A stretch of DNA of 64,000 nucleotides, from the NCBI RefSeq assembly GCF_042665525.1, contig NZ_JBHTCQ010000002.1:620001-684000 (forward strand). Reading direction: 5' to 3'. Of the stretch, positions 35,009 through 42,876 are shown in pieces (the stretch's first letter is position 1; each line of letters begins with the position of its first letter). This DNA comes from Allobogoriella alba (GTDB taxonomy: Bacteria; Actinomycetota; Actinomycetes; Actinomycetales; Actinomycetaceae). The position numbers were made by a program, and so were the translations under genes. The notes under the pieces were generated by a model, which searched no databases, was not told where the DNA came from, and saw only the letters and a list, made by a program, of their open reading frames with translations.

Positions 35009-36009
35009 GAGGCGACCCTCTCTTCGGCGTCGGCGGTGGCGCCGGACTCGGGCGGTGATTCTCCGGCGACCGCGGTCGTCCCGGTCAGGCTCAGGAAGAC
35101 GTCGTCCAGACTCGGCAGCCGCAGCGCCAGCTCGGCCACCGACACCCCGGCCGCGGACAGGCCCTGGACGAGGCGAGTGAACGTCTCGTCATCGTCGACC
35201 GGCACGGTGAGCGCCCCGCCGACCGGATGCACGGCGGACCCCTGGGTCACGCGGGCGACCACCTCCGCCGCGCGGGCCAGGTCGGCCGGGTCCCGCGGCC
35301 GGACGACGGCGGTCTGCCGTCCCGCGGTCTGCTTCAGACCCGCCGGGGTGTCGTGCGCGATGACGCGACCGTGGTCGATGACGGCGATCTCGTCGGCGAG
35401 GGCGTCTGCCTCCTCGAGGTACTGGGTCGTGAGGAGGACGGTCACCCCGGCCCCCACCAGCGACCGGACCGTGTCCCACATGTCGTCGCGCTTGCGCGGG
35501 TCGAGGCCGGTGGTCGGCTCGTCGAGGAAGACCACGGACGGGTCGCCGACCAGCCCTGCCGCGAGGTCCAGGCGCCGGCGCATGCCGCCGGAGTAGGTGG
35601 AGAGCCTCTTGTCGGCGGCGTCGCGGAGCCCGAACTCGTCCAGGAGCTCGTCCGCCCGCAGGCGCGCGCGCCGGGTCGGCAGGTCGAGGAGCTTGCCGAA
35701 CAGGACGAGGTTCTCCCGCCCGGTGAGGTCCTCGTCGACGGTCGCCGCCTGGCCGGTGAGGCCGATGAGGCGGCGCACCGACCGCGCATCGCGGACGACG
35801 TCGTACGCGCCGACCCGCGCCCAGCCCTCGTCGGGCCTGGTCAACGTCGCGAGGACGTTGATCGCGGTCGACTTGCCGGCGCCGTTGGGGCCCAGCACGC
35901 CGAGCACCGTTCCGGTCCGGGCGGCCAGATCCAGGCCCGCCAGGGCGGTGGTGTCGCCGAACCGCTTCACCAGTCCTCGCGTCTCGAACGCGATGTCGGG
36001 GTCGCTCAT
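35005..36009 (-). CDS. DrrA-like ABC exporter ATPase
   Basis: The 334-residue ATPase shows the P-loop GPNGAGKST, the signature YSGGMRRRLDLA, Walker B VVFLDEPTTGLDP and a C-terminal extension typical of daunorubicin-resistance (DrrA) ATPases. I start it at ATG 36009, which overlaps the FAD oxidoreductase stop by four bases; the longer upstream frame has no family residues. It energises the permease encoded next. Confidence 0.92.
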   Translation of the reverse strand: MSDPDIAFETRGLVKRFGDTTALAGLDLAARTGTVLGVLGPNGAGKSTAINVLATLTRPDEGWARVGAYDVVRDARSVRRLIGLTGQAATVDEDLTGRENLVLFGKLLDLPTRRARLRADELLDEFGLRDAADKRLSTYSGGMRRRLDLAAGLVGDPSVVFLDEPTTGLDPRKRDDMWDTVRSLVGAGVTVLLTTQYLEEADALADEIAVIDHGRVIAHDTPAGLKQTAGRQTAVVRPRDPADLARAAEVVARVTQGSAVHPVGGALTVPVDDDETFTRLVQGLSAAGVSVAELALRLPSLDDVFLSLTGTTAVAGESPPESGATADAEERVAS

Positions 36010-37349
36010 CCGGCCGGCTCCTCGTCTCGTGCGGGCACCACGTTGTGAGTGCGGCGGAACACGTTCTCCGGGTCGTAGCGCCGCTTGAGGGCCGCCAGCC
36101 GTGCCCGGATCGCCTCGGGGTATACGGCGGCGACGTCGTCCTCGGCGGCGGTTCCGAGGAAGTTCACGTACGCGCCCAGGCCCCGGCTGATGGCCTTCCA
36201 CGGCGCGAGTGCCTCGTCGAGGGCTCGGTCGGGCATGTCGGCGGGCATCATGATGACGACGACGACCATGGCTTCGGCGTCCCGGTGGGCGAACGCGGTG
36301 GCGTCCGCCGGCACCCGCGCGACCGCCCCGCCGAGGCTGCGCAGCTCGAGCGCCGCTCCCGGGTGCGCCTCGAGGACCTGGGCGATCGTCGTGATCATGG
36401 CGTCATCGAGCTCGGGCACCATCGCGTTAGTCACCCCGGCCCGGATGCCCTCGGGGGGCTCGTGCCCGTCCAGCAGGATGTCCGCGTACGGGTGCGTGGT
36501 GACTGACGAGTCCACGACCGGCGCCAGGTCGGCCAGAGGGCCGAGGACGGCGGACGACGTCGCCTCGTCACCGACGTAGCAGCACGTCAGCATCGCGGTC
36601 GGACCGGCGCCGCCCGTCGCGGGCAGCACGGCCAGCGAGGTGGTCAGCTCGTCGGGCGCGGCCCGCATGTGGTCGCGCCAGCCGCGCAGCAGGGCCGCGA
36701 CGTCGCGCAGCTCGTAGGTGATCGTGCCGAACACGACCGTCTCCACCGGCTGGGCGACGAAGTCGAGATCGACGACGACGCCGACGTTGCCGCCGCCTCC
36801 CCGGATCGCCCAGAACAGGTCGGGGTTCTCTGCGGCGCTCGCTCGCAGGATGCTCCCGTCGGCGGTGACGATCCGGGCACCGACCAGGTTGTCGATGGCG
36901 AGACCGTAGCGCCGGACCATCCACCCGATGCCGCCGCCCAGGGTCAGTCCCGAGACCCCGACGCTCGTCGTGTCGCCCGCTGTGAGGGCTAGGCCGTGCG
37001 GTCGCAGCGCGCCCGCGACCGTGCCCCACGTCGCCCCGGCACCCACGCGCACCCGGCGCTGTTCCGCGTCGACAAGCTCGACGCCGTCGAGGCGGCGGAG
37101 GTCCACGACCATCCCGTCGTGGCCGGTGCTGAACCCGGCCATGCTGTGACCGCCCGAGCGCACGGTCAGGGTGTGCCCGTGGGTGATCGCGTATCGCACG
37201 GCGGCGGACACCTCCTGCGCGTCCGCCGGCCGGACGATGAGGTCCGGGGTTCCTTGTGCCGCGAAGGTGCGGCTCGTCTCCGCATAGTCCGGGTCGCCCG
37301 GCTGGACGACCACACAGGGCAACGTCAGCTCTGCCGTGTCCTCGCTCAT
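36006..37349 (-). CDS. FAD-binding (BBE-type) oxidoreductase
   Basis: The 447-residue protein has an N-terminal FAD-binding PCMH-type domain with VRSGGHSMAG (the His is the usual covalent FAD site) and GVSGLTLGGGIGWMVRRYGL. The C-terminal berberine-bridge motif is RYDPENVFRRTHNV. The Cys of doubly anchored relatives is not evident. Such enzymes oxidise alcohols, sugars or secondary metabolites. ATG 37349 follows GAGGAGA. It heads an operon with a DrrAB-like exporter and diverges from a two-component system, so it may modify the compound that is exported. Confidence 0.88.
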   Translation of the reverse strand: MSEDTAELTLPCVVVQPGDPDYAETSRTFAAQGTPDLIVRPADAQEVSAAVRYAITHGHTLTVRSGGHSMAGFSTGHDGMVVDLRRLDGVELVDAEQRRVRVGAGATWGTVAGALRPHGLALTAGDTTSVGVSGLTLGGGIGWMVRRYGLAIDNLVGARIVTADGSILRASAAENPDLFWAIRGGGGNVGVVVDLDFVAQPVETVVFGTITYELRDVAALLRGWRDHMRAAPDELTTSLAVLPATGGAGPTAMLTCCYVGDEATSSAVLGPLADLAPVVDSSVTTHPYADILLDGHEPPEGIRAGVTNAMVPELDDAMITTIAQVLEAHPGAALELRSLGGAVARVPADATAFAHRDAEAMVVVVIMMPADMPDRALDEALAPWKAISRGLGAYVNFLGTAAEDDVAAVYPEAIRARLAALKRRYDPENVFRRTHNVVPARDEEPAG

Positions 37350-37485
37350 CGACTCTCCTCGTTCGTGGTTCGCGGCCGCAGCACGCGACCTGTACCGAGC
37401 GTCGCGTTCGGAGCGGGTGCGGCGCGTCCGGCGGTGGAGGTGTCTTCCGACTGGGCCCGACGGCGTACCCACCCCGCCGCCTACC

Positions 37486-37522
37486 CCCTAGGGCATACGC
37501 CGCAGGTATACCCTCGGAGGGT
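37486..37522. promoter_or_regulatory. Palindromes between the FAD/exporter operon and the two-component genes
   Basis: Three palindromes occur within 37 bases: CCCTAGGG (37486-37493), GGTATACC (37505-37512) and ACCCTCGGAGGGT (37510-37522). They lie in the only 207-base space between divergent operons, 35 bases before the kinase start. The response regulator encoded next door is the obvious candidate to bind them; this is inference. Confidence 0.5.
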
Positions 37523-37556
37523 CGGCACGGCGCGGGCGGGTGTCTAGGCTCGGCAC

Positions 37557-38327
37557 ATGCGGACCGATCGTGGATGGAGCCGGTTCTACGCCCTGGGCTG
37601 GTTGGCCTCCGCCCTGGTCGCGACCGTCGCCTTCCGCCAGTGGCAGGCCTACGTCCGGGAGGTCGAACGACGTGCGGAGGAGGCCGAACAGACACGGGAG
37701 GAGGCCGCGCGCCGGCGAGCCGTGGAGGAGCGTCTGCACATCGCCCGCGAGCTGCACGACTCGCTCACCCACAGCATCTCGGTGATCAAGCTCCAGGCGG
37801 GTGTGGCCGCTCACCTGGCTCGCAAGCGCGGCGAAGATCCGCCCGACGCGTTGCTGGCCATCCAGGACGCGAGCGCCGACGCCGTGCGACAGCTCCGTGG
37901 CACTCTCGACGCGCTTCGTGAAGACGTGCCCGTGGACGGGGTCGGCATCGAGAATCTCGCTTCCCTGGTTCAGCGTGCCCGTGCTTCCGGGGTGCGCAGC
38001 TCATTGACGTTCGAGGGGCGGCCCGCCCCGGCCCCAGCAGAGGTCGACCAGGCTGCGTACCGCGTTGTCCAGGAGGCACTGACGAATGTCAGCCGCCACG
38101 GCGGTAGTGAGGCCACGGCGTCCGTCCGGGTCGAGTACGGGCCAGGCACGATCACAGTCCGGGTCGAGGACGACGGCGCCGGGTGTACCGCGCCGCCACG
38201 GCCCGGGCACGGGCTGACCGGGATGCGCGAGCGGGTCACGGCACAGGGCGGCAGTCTGTGGACAGGCCCGCGTCCGAACGGCGGGTTCGCGGTTGTAGCC
38301 GAGTTCCCGCTGACGGGGCGGGCATGA
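37557..38327 (+). CDS. NarL-class sensor histidine kinase with short sensor part
   Basis: The 256-residue kinase has a single membrane segment (FYALGWLASALVATVAF, about 10-26), a coiled-coil linker, the HisKA_3 phosphoacceptor in ARELHDSLTHSIS (His about 66) and an HATPase domain (VVQEALTNVSRHGG, VEDDGAGC, GHGLTGMRERV). Relatives usually have several N-terminal helices and about 380 residues, so the sensor part here is short. TAGGCT (37545-37550) six bases before the ATG implies a leaderless mRNA. It is coupled by a four-base overlap to the response regulator. Confidence 0.9.
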   Translation: MRTDRGWSRFYALGWLASALVATVAFRQWQAYVREVERRAEEAEQTREEAARRRAVEERLHIARELHDSLTHSISVIKLQAGVAAHLARKRGEDPPDALLAIQDASADAVRQLRGTLDALREDVPVDGVGIENLASLVQRARASGVRSSLTFEGRPAPAPAEVDQAAYRVVQEALTNVSRHGGSEATASVRVEYGPGTITVRVEDDGAGCTAPPRPGHGLTGMRERVTAQGGSLWTGPRPNGGFAVVAEFPLTGRA

Positions 38328-38986
38328 TCCGGGTGGTACTGGTCGACGACCAGCCGCTGATACGGAACGGCATCCGGGCGCTGTTGGACGCCGAGGAGGG
38401 CATCGAGGTCGTCGGCGAGGCGTCCGAGGGACTTGAGGGTGTGGAGGTCACCCGCCGGCTCCGGCCCGACATCGTCCTCATGGACGTCCAGATGCCCGGG
38501 TTGGACGGGATCGACGCCACCCGGCAGATCGCCGACGACGCCCGACTCGACGAGGTGCGCGTCATCATGCTGACGAACTTCGGTCTGGACGAGTACGTGT
38601 TCTCGGCCCTGCGCGCCGGAGCCGCGGGATTCGTAGTTAAGGACGCCGAGCCCGAGGACCTCCTGCATGCGTTGCGCGTGGTCGATCGTGGCGACGCGCT
38701 GCTGTCCCCGTCGATTACGCGGCGCCTGATCAGCGAGTTCGTGTCCCGACCGCCCGACGTGGTCTCGACCGAAGCCGTGGTCGAGCTGACACGGCGCGAG
38801 CGAGAGGTGGTATCGATGGTCGCGCGCGGTCTCAACAACGACGAGATCGCGGAGCGGATGGTGATAAGCCCGGGCACGGTCAAGACGCACGTGAGCCGAG
38901 CGATGATGAAAGCGGGTGCCCGGGACCGTGCCCAGCTGGTGGTTCTCGCGTACGAATCGGGGTTGGTGACTGCGCGCGAGCGTTGA
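38324..38986 (+). CDS. NarL/LuxR-family response regulator
   Basis: The 220-residue protein has a receiver domain (VVLVDDQPLIRNGI; phosphoacceptor Asp in PDIVLMDVQMPG; Lys in FVVKDAEPEDL) and a C-terminal LuxR helix-turn-helix (LTRREREVVSMVARGLNNDE and ISPGTVKTHVSR). It is the partner of the kinase encoded just upstream. The divergent FAD oxidoreductase-exporter operon is the likely target. Codon use here looks slightly less G+C-rich than in the neighbours (e.g. GTAGTTAAG), a weak hint of transfer. Confidence 0.92.
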   Translation: MIRVVLVDDQPLIRNGIRALLDAEEGIEVVGEASEGLEGVEVTRRLRPDIVLMDVQMPGLDGIDATRQIADDARLDEVRVIMLTNFGLDEYVFSALRAGAAGFVVKDAEPEDLLHALRVVDRGDALLSPSITRRLISEFVSRPPDVVSTEAVVELTRREREVVSMVARGLNNDEIAERMVISPGTVKTHVSRAMMKAGARDRAQLVVLAYESGLVTARER

Positions 38987-39035
38987 CCGGGCGCAGGACT
39001 GTCGGATATCACGGCCCGGAGTGCACCATGGAACG

Positions 39036-39701
39036 GTGCGACCACCGGGGACCTCCTTGCTGATCGGCGGCGGAGTGGTGTTCGCGTTCCTGGCCGTCGG
39101 GTGTGCCTCTGCGGACGGCGGCGGTACCGGGGTCACCCCGGAGCCCGCGGACGGTGCGATCCGGCTCGCCGCCGTCGGGGACTCCATCACCGAGGCGGAC
39201 AGCCCGGACTTCGGCGCGGGCCGCCTCGGCACCGAGTCGTGGGTGCATCACGCCGTCGGCGAGGACGTCGCGCTGGTGGGCGGCTGGGCGCAGTGGGGCG
39301 CGACGACCGCGGAGATGGCCGCCGCCGTGGAGCCCGAGGACGCCGACGTGCTGGTGATCATGGCCGGGACGAACGACCTGGGCGGTGGGGAGCCCAGGGA
39401 GGAGACGCTTGCGAACATCCGCGACATCGCGCAGACCGTCGACGCCGAGGACGTGGTCCTCTCGGCCGTCCCACCGCTCGACCGCACGCCCGACGTCGCG
39501 ACAGCACTCAACGCCGACCTCGAGGCCCTCGCCCGGGACGAGGGGTGGCACTGGGTTGATGCAGCGGCTGCCGTGCGGGACGGGGAACGCTTCGCGGAGG
39601 GCACCACCGTCGACGGCGTGCACCCGACCACACGTGGCGCAGAGCTCATCGGCGCCCGGGTGCGCGCCGTTGTCCTCGAGGCGGCGGGACGCGGGACATG
39701 A
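39036..39701 (+). CDS. SGNH/GDSL-family lipoprotein (copy 1)
   Basis: The 221-residue secreted lipoprotein has a signal with lipobox LAVGC. The SGNH esterase blocks follow: GDSITEAD (nucleophile Ser), GGWAQWG, GTNDLG (Asn), and DGVHPT (Asp-His pair). I prefer GTG 39036, six bases after CACCAT (39024-39029), to the in-frame GTG at 39021. It is a tandem paralogue of the next gene, sharing ETLANIR, PPLDR and WHWVDA. Likely substrate: an acyl or acetyl ester in the cell envelope; unproven. Confidence 0.88.
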   Translation: MRPPGTSLLIGGGVVFAFLAVGCASADGGGTGVTPEPADGAIRLAAVGDSITEADSPDFGAGRLGTESWVHHAVGEDVALVGGWAQWGATTAEMAAAVEPEDADVLVIMAGTNDLGGGEPREETLANIRDIAQTVDAEDVVLSAVPPLDRTPDVATALNADLEALARDEGWHWVDAAAAVRDGERFAEGTTVDGVHPTTRGAELIGARVRAVVLEAAGRGT

Positions 39702-39764
39702 CGATGCGATAACAGGGCCCGGGAAGGGAGGCGTCGTGGCGACCGGCTGGTGCAGGATGGCCCG

Positions 39765-40475
39765 GTGCGCCGAACACTTGCCGGCATCCTGCTGCTGATC
39801 GTCCTGGGCCTGTCCGCCTGCGCGACGCCGGACGGCGCCGAGCGCGCGGCGGGAGGCGCCGCGGGCGACGGCGGCGCAGCGGCCGCAGGACCGGAGCGGC
39901 CCGGTGCGGCGCACGACCCGCAGCCGCACACCGTCCGGATGGCCGCCGTGGGCGACTCCATCACCGAGGCGCGCAGTCCCGACTTCGCCGCAGGCGACCT
40001 CAACGACCTCACCTGGGTGAGCCACGCCGTCGGCGACGACCTCGAGCTCGCCGGCGGGTGGGCACGGGGCGGTGCCACCACGGCCGAGATGGCCGCCCAC
40101 GTCACGCCGGTGGACGCCGACGTCCTGGTCGTCCTCGGCGGCACGAACGACGTGTGGCAGGGCCTGACGGCGGACGGGCACGCCGAGACGCTGGCGAACA
40201 TCCGCCGCGTCGTGGACACCGTCGGCGCCGACGAGGTCGTGCTCTCCGCGATCCCGCCGCTGGACCGCATGCCGGCGGCCGCCGCCGCGCTCAACACCTC
40301 GCTCGAGGACCTCGCGCACGACTCCGGGTGGCACTGGGTCGACGCCCCGGCCCCGCTGCGCGAGGACGACCGCTTCGTCCCCGGCCTCGCCCGGGACGGC
40401 GTCCACCCGACCCGGGAAGGGGCCGAGCTGCTCGGTGCGGAGCTGCGCCGGGCGGCGCTCGAGGCCGCCCGCTGA
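39765..40475 (+). CDS. SGNH/GDSL-family lipoprotein (copy 2)
   Basis: The 236-residue paralogue of the preceding gene has signal RRTLAGILLLIVLGLSAC (lipobox LSAC), an Ala/Gly-rich linker and the SGNH motifs GDSITEAR, GGWARGG, GTNDVWQG and DGVHPT. GTG 39765 lies six bases after CAGGAT (39753-39758), so this copy has its own leaderless promoter rather than depending on copy 1, which ends 63 bases upstream. The two copies have clearly diverged. Confidence 0.88.
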   Translation: MRRTLAGILLLIVLGLSACATPDGAERAAGGAAGDGGAAAAGPERPGAAHDPQPHTVRMAAVGDSITEARSPDFAAGDLNDLTWVSHAVGDDLELAGGWARGGATTAEMAAHVTPVDADVLVVLGGTNDVWQGLTADGHAETLANIRRVVDTVGADEVVLSAIPPLDRMPAAAAALNTSLEDLAHDSGWHWVDAPAPLREDDRFVPGLARDGVHPTREGAELLGAELRRAALEAAR

Positions 40476-40529
40476 GCGCGCAGCCGGACGGTTCACGACC
40501 GGCCCTGAGGGCATGCCACGATGTGCTCC

Positions 40530-41018
40530 ATGGCCATGCGTGAGATCCGTGTCGTCGGCGATCCCGTGCTGCGCACCCCCTGCGAGCCGATCACCGACAT
40601 CGATGCCCGTGTCCGGTCCCTCGTGGACGATCTGCTCGAGACGGTCGACGAGGAGGGACGGGCGGGCCTGGCGGCCAACCAGATCGGTGTGAGCCTGCGG
40701 GCGTTCTCCTGGAACATCGACGACGAGATCGGGTACGTCCTCAACCCGCGGATCGTGGCGCAGTCCGAGGACGAGTTCCAGGACGGCGACGAGGGCTGCC
40801 TCTCCGTCCCGGGGCTCTGGTTCCCCACCACCCGCGCCTGGTACGCGCGGGTCGAGGGCATCGACGTCGACGGCAAGCCGGTGGTCGTCGAGGGCGAGGA
40901 GCTCATGGCGCGCTGCCTGCAGCACGAGTGCGACCACCTCGACGGCAAGCTCTACCTCGACCGGCTGGAGAAGGGTGTCCGCCGGAAGGCGATGAAGGCC
41001 GTCCGCGAGCAGCTCTGA
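40530..41018 (+). CDS. def: Peptide deformylase
   Basis: Def removes the N-formyl group from nascent proteins using a metal ion. The 162-residue protein carries the three family motifs: GLAANQIGV (GxGLAAxQ form), EGCLSVPG (metal Cys) and QHECDHLDG (HExxH). ATG 40530 is seven bases after CACGAT (40517-40522), which fits a leaderless start; an upstream ATG at 40521 and a downstream one at 40536 are alternatives. Confidence 0.96.
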   Translation: MAMREIRVVGDPVLRTPCEPITDIDARVRSLVDDLLETVDEEGRAGLAANQIGVSLRAFSWNIDDEIGYVLNPRIVAQSEDEFQDGDEGCLSVPGLWFPTTRAWYARVEGIDVDGKPVVVEGEELMARCLQHECDHLDGKLYLDRLEKGVRRKAMKAVREQL

Positions 41019-41094
41019 CGTGTCGCGCCGACGCGGTTGATCGCGCCCGTGCGCGGGTGCTGGCTTCCGCGGCGAATCTGCGGCACACTGAAGG

Positions 41095-41111
41095 TGTTCG
41101 CCGCGCGAACA
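41095..41111. promoter_or_regulatory. 17-bp palindrome upstream of the DUF3145 gene
   Basis: TGTTCGC-CGC-GCGAACA is a perfect 7-bp inverted repeat with a three-base centre, 67 bases before the DUF3145 start and downstream of def. The half-sites are outward GTTC/GAAC, the reverse of the LexA arrangement. It may be an operator or a short hairpin ending def transcription. Confidence 0.4.
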
Positions 41112-41178
41112 TGTCGTGCCTGGAAGGGCCGAGGTCGTAGGGGAAGACGCACCTCGAACCGGACCAGGAGGAGTCGAC

Positions 41179-41679
41179 ATGAGTGGTGCCTTCACCCGCG
41201 GCGTCATTTTCGTGCACTCTGCGCCCCGTGCGCTGTGCCCGCACATCGAGTGGGCCGCGGGCACCGTGCTCGACGCCCGTGTGGCCCTCGACTGGACGGC
41301 CCAGCCGGCCGCGCCCGGCATGTTCCGTGCCGAGCACTCGTGGGTCGGCCCCGTCGGTACGGGTGCGCGTCTGGCATCCGCGCTGCGCGGCTGGACCCAC
41401 CTGCGGTACGAGATCACCGAGGAGCCGAGCCCCGGCTGCGACGGTGGCCGCTGGTCCCACACGCCCGAGCTGGGCATCTTCCACGCCCAGACGGACAGCC
41501 ACGGCAACGTCGTGGTCCCGGAGGACCGGGTGCGCGCCGCCCTCGAGCACGCCGCCGACCCGGTCCGGCTGCGGCAGGAGCTGGACCTGGCGCTCGGCCA
41601 GGCCTGGGACGACGAGCTCGAGCCGTTCCGGTACGCCGGCGCCGGCGCCCCCGTGCGCTGGCTGCACCGCGTCGGCTGA
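41179..41679 (+). CDS. DUF3145 protein
   Basis: The 166-residue soluble protein belongs to the actinobacterial DUF3145 family (GVIFVHSAPRALCPHIEWA, WTAQPAAPGMFRAEHSW, LRYEITEEPSPGCDGGRW). Its function is unknown. The ATG follows a near-perfect ribosome binding site (AGGAGGAG, 41166-41173), unlike the leaderless neighbours. A palindrome at 41095-41111 lies upstream. A 58-bp hairpin repeat begins 14 bases after its stop codon. Confidence 0.88.
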   Translation: MSGAFTRGVIFVHSAPRALCPHIEWAAGTVLDARVALDWTAQPAAPGMFRAEHSWVGPVGTGARLASALRGWTHLRYEITEEPSPGCDGGRWSHTPELGIFHAQTDSHGNVVVPEDRVRAALEHAADPVRLRQELDLALGQAWDDELEPFRYAGAGAPVRWLHRVG

Positions 41680-41692
41680 CAGCCCGCCAAGA

Positions 41693-41750
41693 CACCATGC
41701 TGTCCCGAATTCACCACCGGATACGAGGCCGAGTTCGGGACAGGGTGGTG
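41693..41750. repeat. 58-bp hairpin repeat, copy A
   Basis: The unit runs from CACCATGCTGTCCCGAATTC to GAGTTCGGGACAGGGTGGTG. These 20-base arms pair at 17 positions around an 18-base centre containing GGATACGAGG. It matches copy B at 51 of 58 positions in the same orientation. It ends one base before the stop codon of the AbiEi-like gene, so it may also serve as that gene's terminator. Confidence 0.88.
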
Positions 41751-41751
41751 C

Positions 41752-42726
41752 CTACCGGAACCGGCGCGGCATCCGGGGCCGCGGGACACCCGCGCGCAGG
41801 AGCTTCCGCTCCAGGGGCGTCCGGCGCCACATGTCCTGCCAGTCCCACCTCACGAATCCGGTGAGCTGCGCCCGGAGCTCGTCCTCGCGCCGTTTCTCGT
41901 CCACGACCCGCCGCGCCGCGCCGGCCGCTCCTGCGCCGTCGAGGTACTTCCCGTCACCGTCGGCCTCCCCGCCGACGCCTGCGTCGCGCCAGTAGAAGTC
42001 GAGGTACGCCTCCTGAGCGAGCTCGGGCAGCCAGAAGCGCACCTGGAGCTCCGGCTCGGCGAACCCGAGCTCCTCGATGGTCAGCCGGCTCATCGACTCG
42101 AACGCGGACTCGGCCTTGGGGGTGCACCGGTCGAGCACTGCCTCCACCTTGTGTCGGCGCGGGTACGGCACGAGACGCTCGTGCTCGGCCTGGATCCGCT
42201 CCCGCGTCGTCAGCGGCGATGCGGTGCCGTGGCGCGGTACGTGGATTGCAGCGTCGAACGCTGGAAGCGCGGCAGAGAGGGGAGCGTGCCGCGCGAGCTG
42301 GATGAGGGTGAGCTCGACGGAGGTCGTCACGAGGCCGTCGACCACCGCAGTGCGTCCTGCGGTGTCGCAGGCGACGTGGACGACGCCACGCCTACGCCTG
42401 GCGTGGCGGTCGCGGGCCAGCACGTAGACGTCCTCCGGCCACCGCCCCACGACGGGCAGGCCCAGCAGGGCCGCCGCCGAGTACGAGGTGAAGATCGCGT
42501 CCTTCATCCGACGTGCTGCCGCCAGGACCGTCCGGCGGTAACGCTGTGCGTCCTGCTGCGCGGGCGACAGTCCGGCGTCGTGCTCGACCACTCGATAGAC
42601 CCCGCGACCGACGCGTTCGATCTCCCCGTGCCGGAAGGCGGTGTCCAGGTCGGCCCTGAGGCCCAGCTCCGCCACGTCGCGGTAGACGATGAGCCCGTGC
42701 GGGTCTGTAGGGAGCGGTGATGCCAT
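41752..42726 (-). CDS. AbiEi-like / DUF559-type nuclease-fold protein
   Basis: The 324-residue protein begins with a winged-helix-like segment (VAELGLRADLDTAFRHGEIERVGRGVYRV, in parts) found in AbiEi antitoxin-type proteins. Its C-terminal domain resembles DUF559/Vsr restriction-like folds, with AYLDFYWRD, GGEADGDGKYLD and DEKRREDELR; the D, ExDG and K positions of a PD-(D/E)XK-type site appear present. ATG 42726 is six bases after TGTCAT (42733-42738). No toxin partner (AbiEii) is adjacent. The gene is bracketed by two copies of a 58-bp hairpin, hinting at mobility or repeat-directed activity. The function is unproven. Confidence 0.78.
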   Translation of the reverse strand: MASPLPTDPHGLIVYRDVAELGLRADLDTAFRHGEIERVGRGVYRVVEHDAGLSPAQQDAQRYRRTVLAAARRMKDAIFTSYSAAALLGLPVVGRWPEDVYVLARDRHARRRRGVVHVACDTAGRTAVVDGLVTTSVELTLIQLARHAPLSAALPAFDAAIHVPRHGTASPLTTRERIQAEHERLVPYPRRHKVEAVLDRCTPKAESAFESMSRLTIEELGFAEPELQVRFWLPELAQEAYLDFYWRDAGVGGEADGDGKYLDGAGAAGAARRVVDEKRREDELRAQLTGFVRWDWQDMWRRTPLERKLLRAGVPRPRMPRRFR

Positions 42727-42810
42727 CGACCCATGACAGCGCAGTGGCAGGACGGTGACCCCGGCGACCGGACCGTTCTGTGGACGAGCCGGCATCGGCG
42801 GACCGCCCCA

Positions 42811-42868
42811 CACCACCTTGTCCCGAGATCACCACGGGATACGAGGCCGAATTCGGGACAGGGTGGTG
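42811..42868. repeat. 58-bp hairpin repeat, copy B
   Basis: This copy has the same orientation, length and organisation as copy A. Arms CACCACCTTGTCCCGAGATC and GAATTCGGGACAGGGTGGTG flank a centre with GGATACGAGG. It lies 84 bases upstream of the AbiEi-like start and eight bases from the end of the kinase-fusion gene, so both neighbouring transcription units end or begin near it. Confidence 0.88.
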
Positions 42869-42876
42869 GCTTGCGC

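Noticed and set aside
41095..41111. LexA (SOS) box
   Set aside because: The half-sites are GTTC...GAAC outward. The LexA box has GAAC...GTTC with a four-base spacer.
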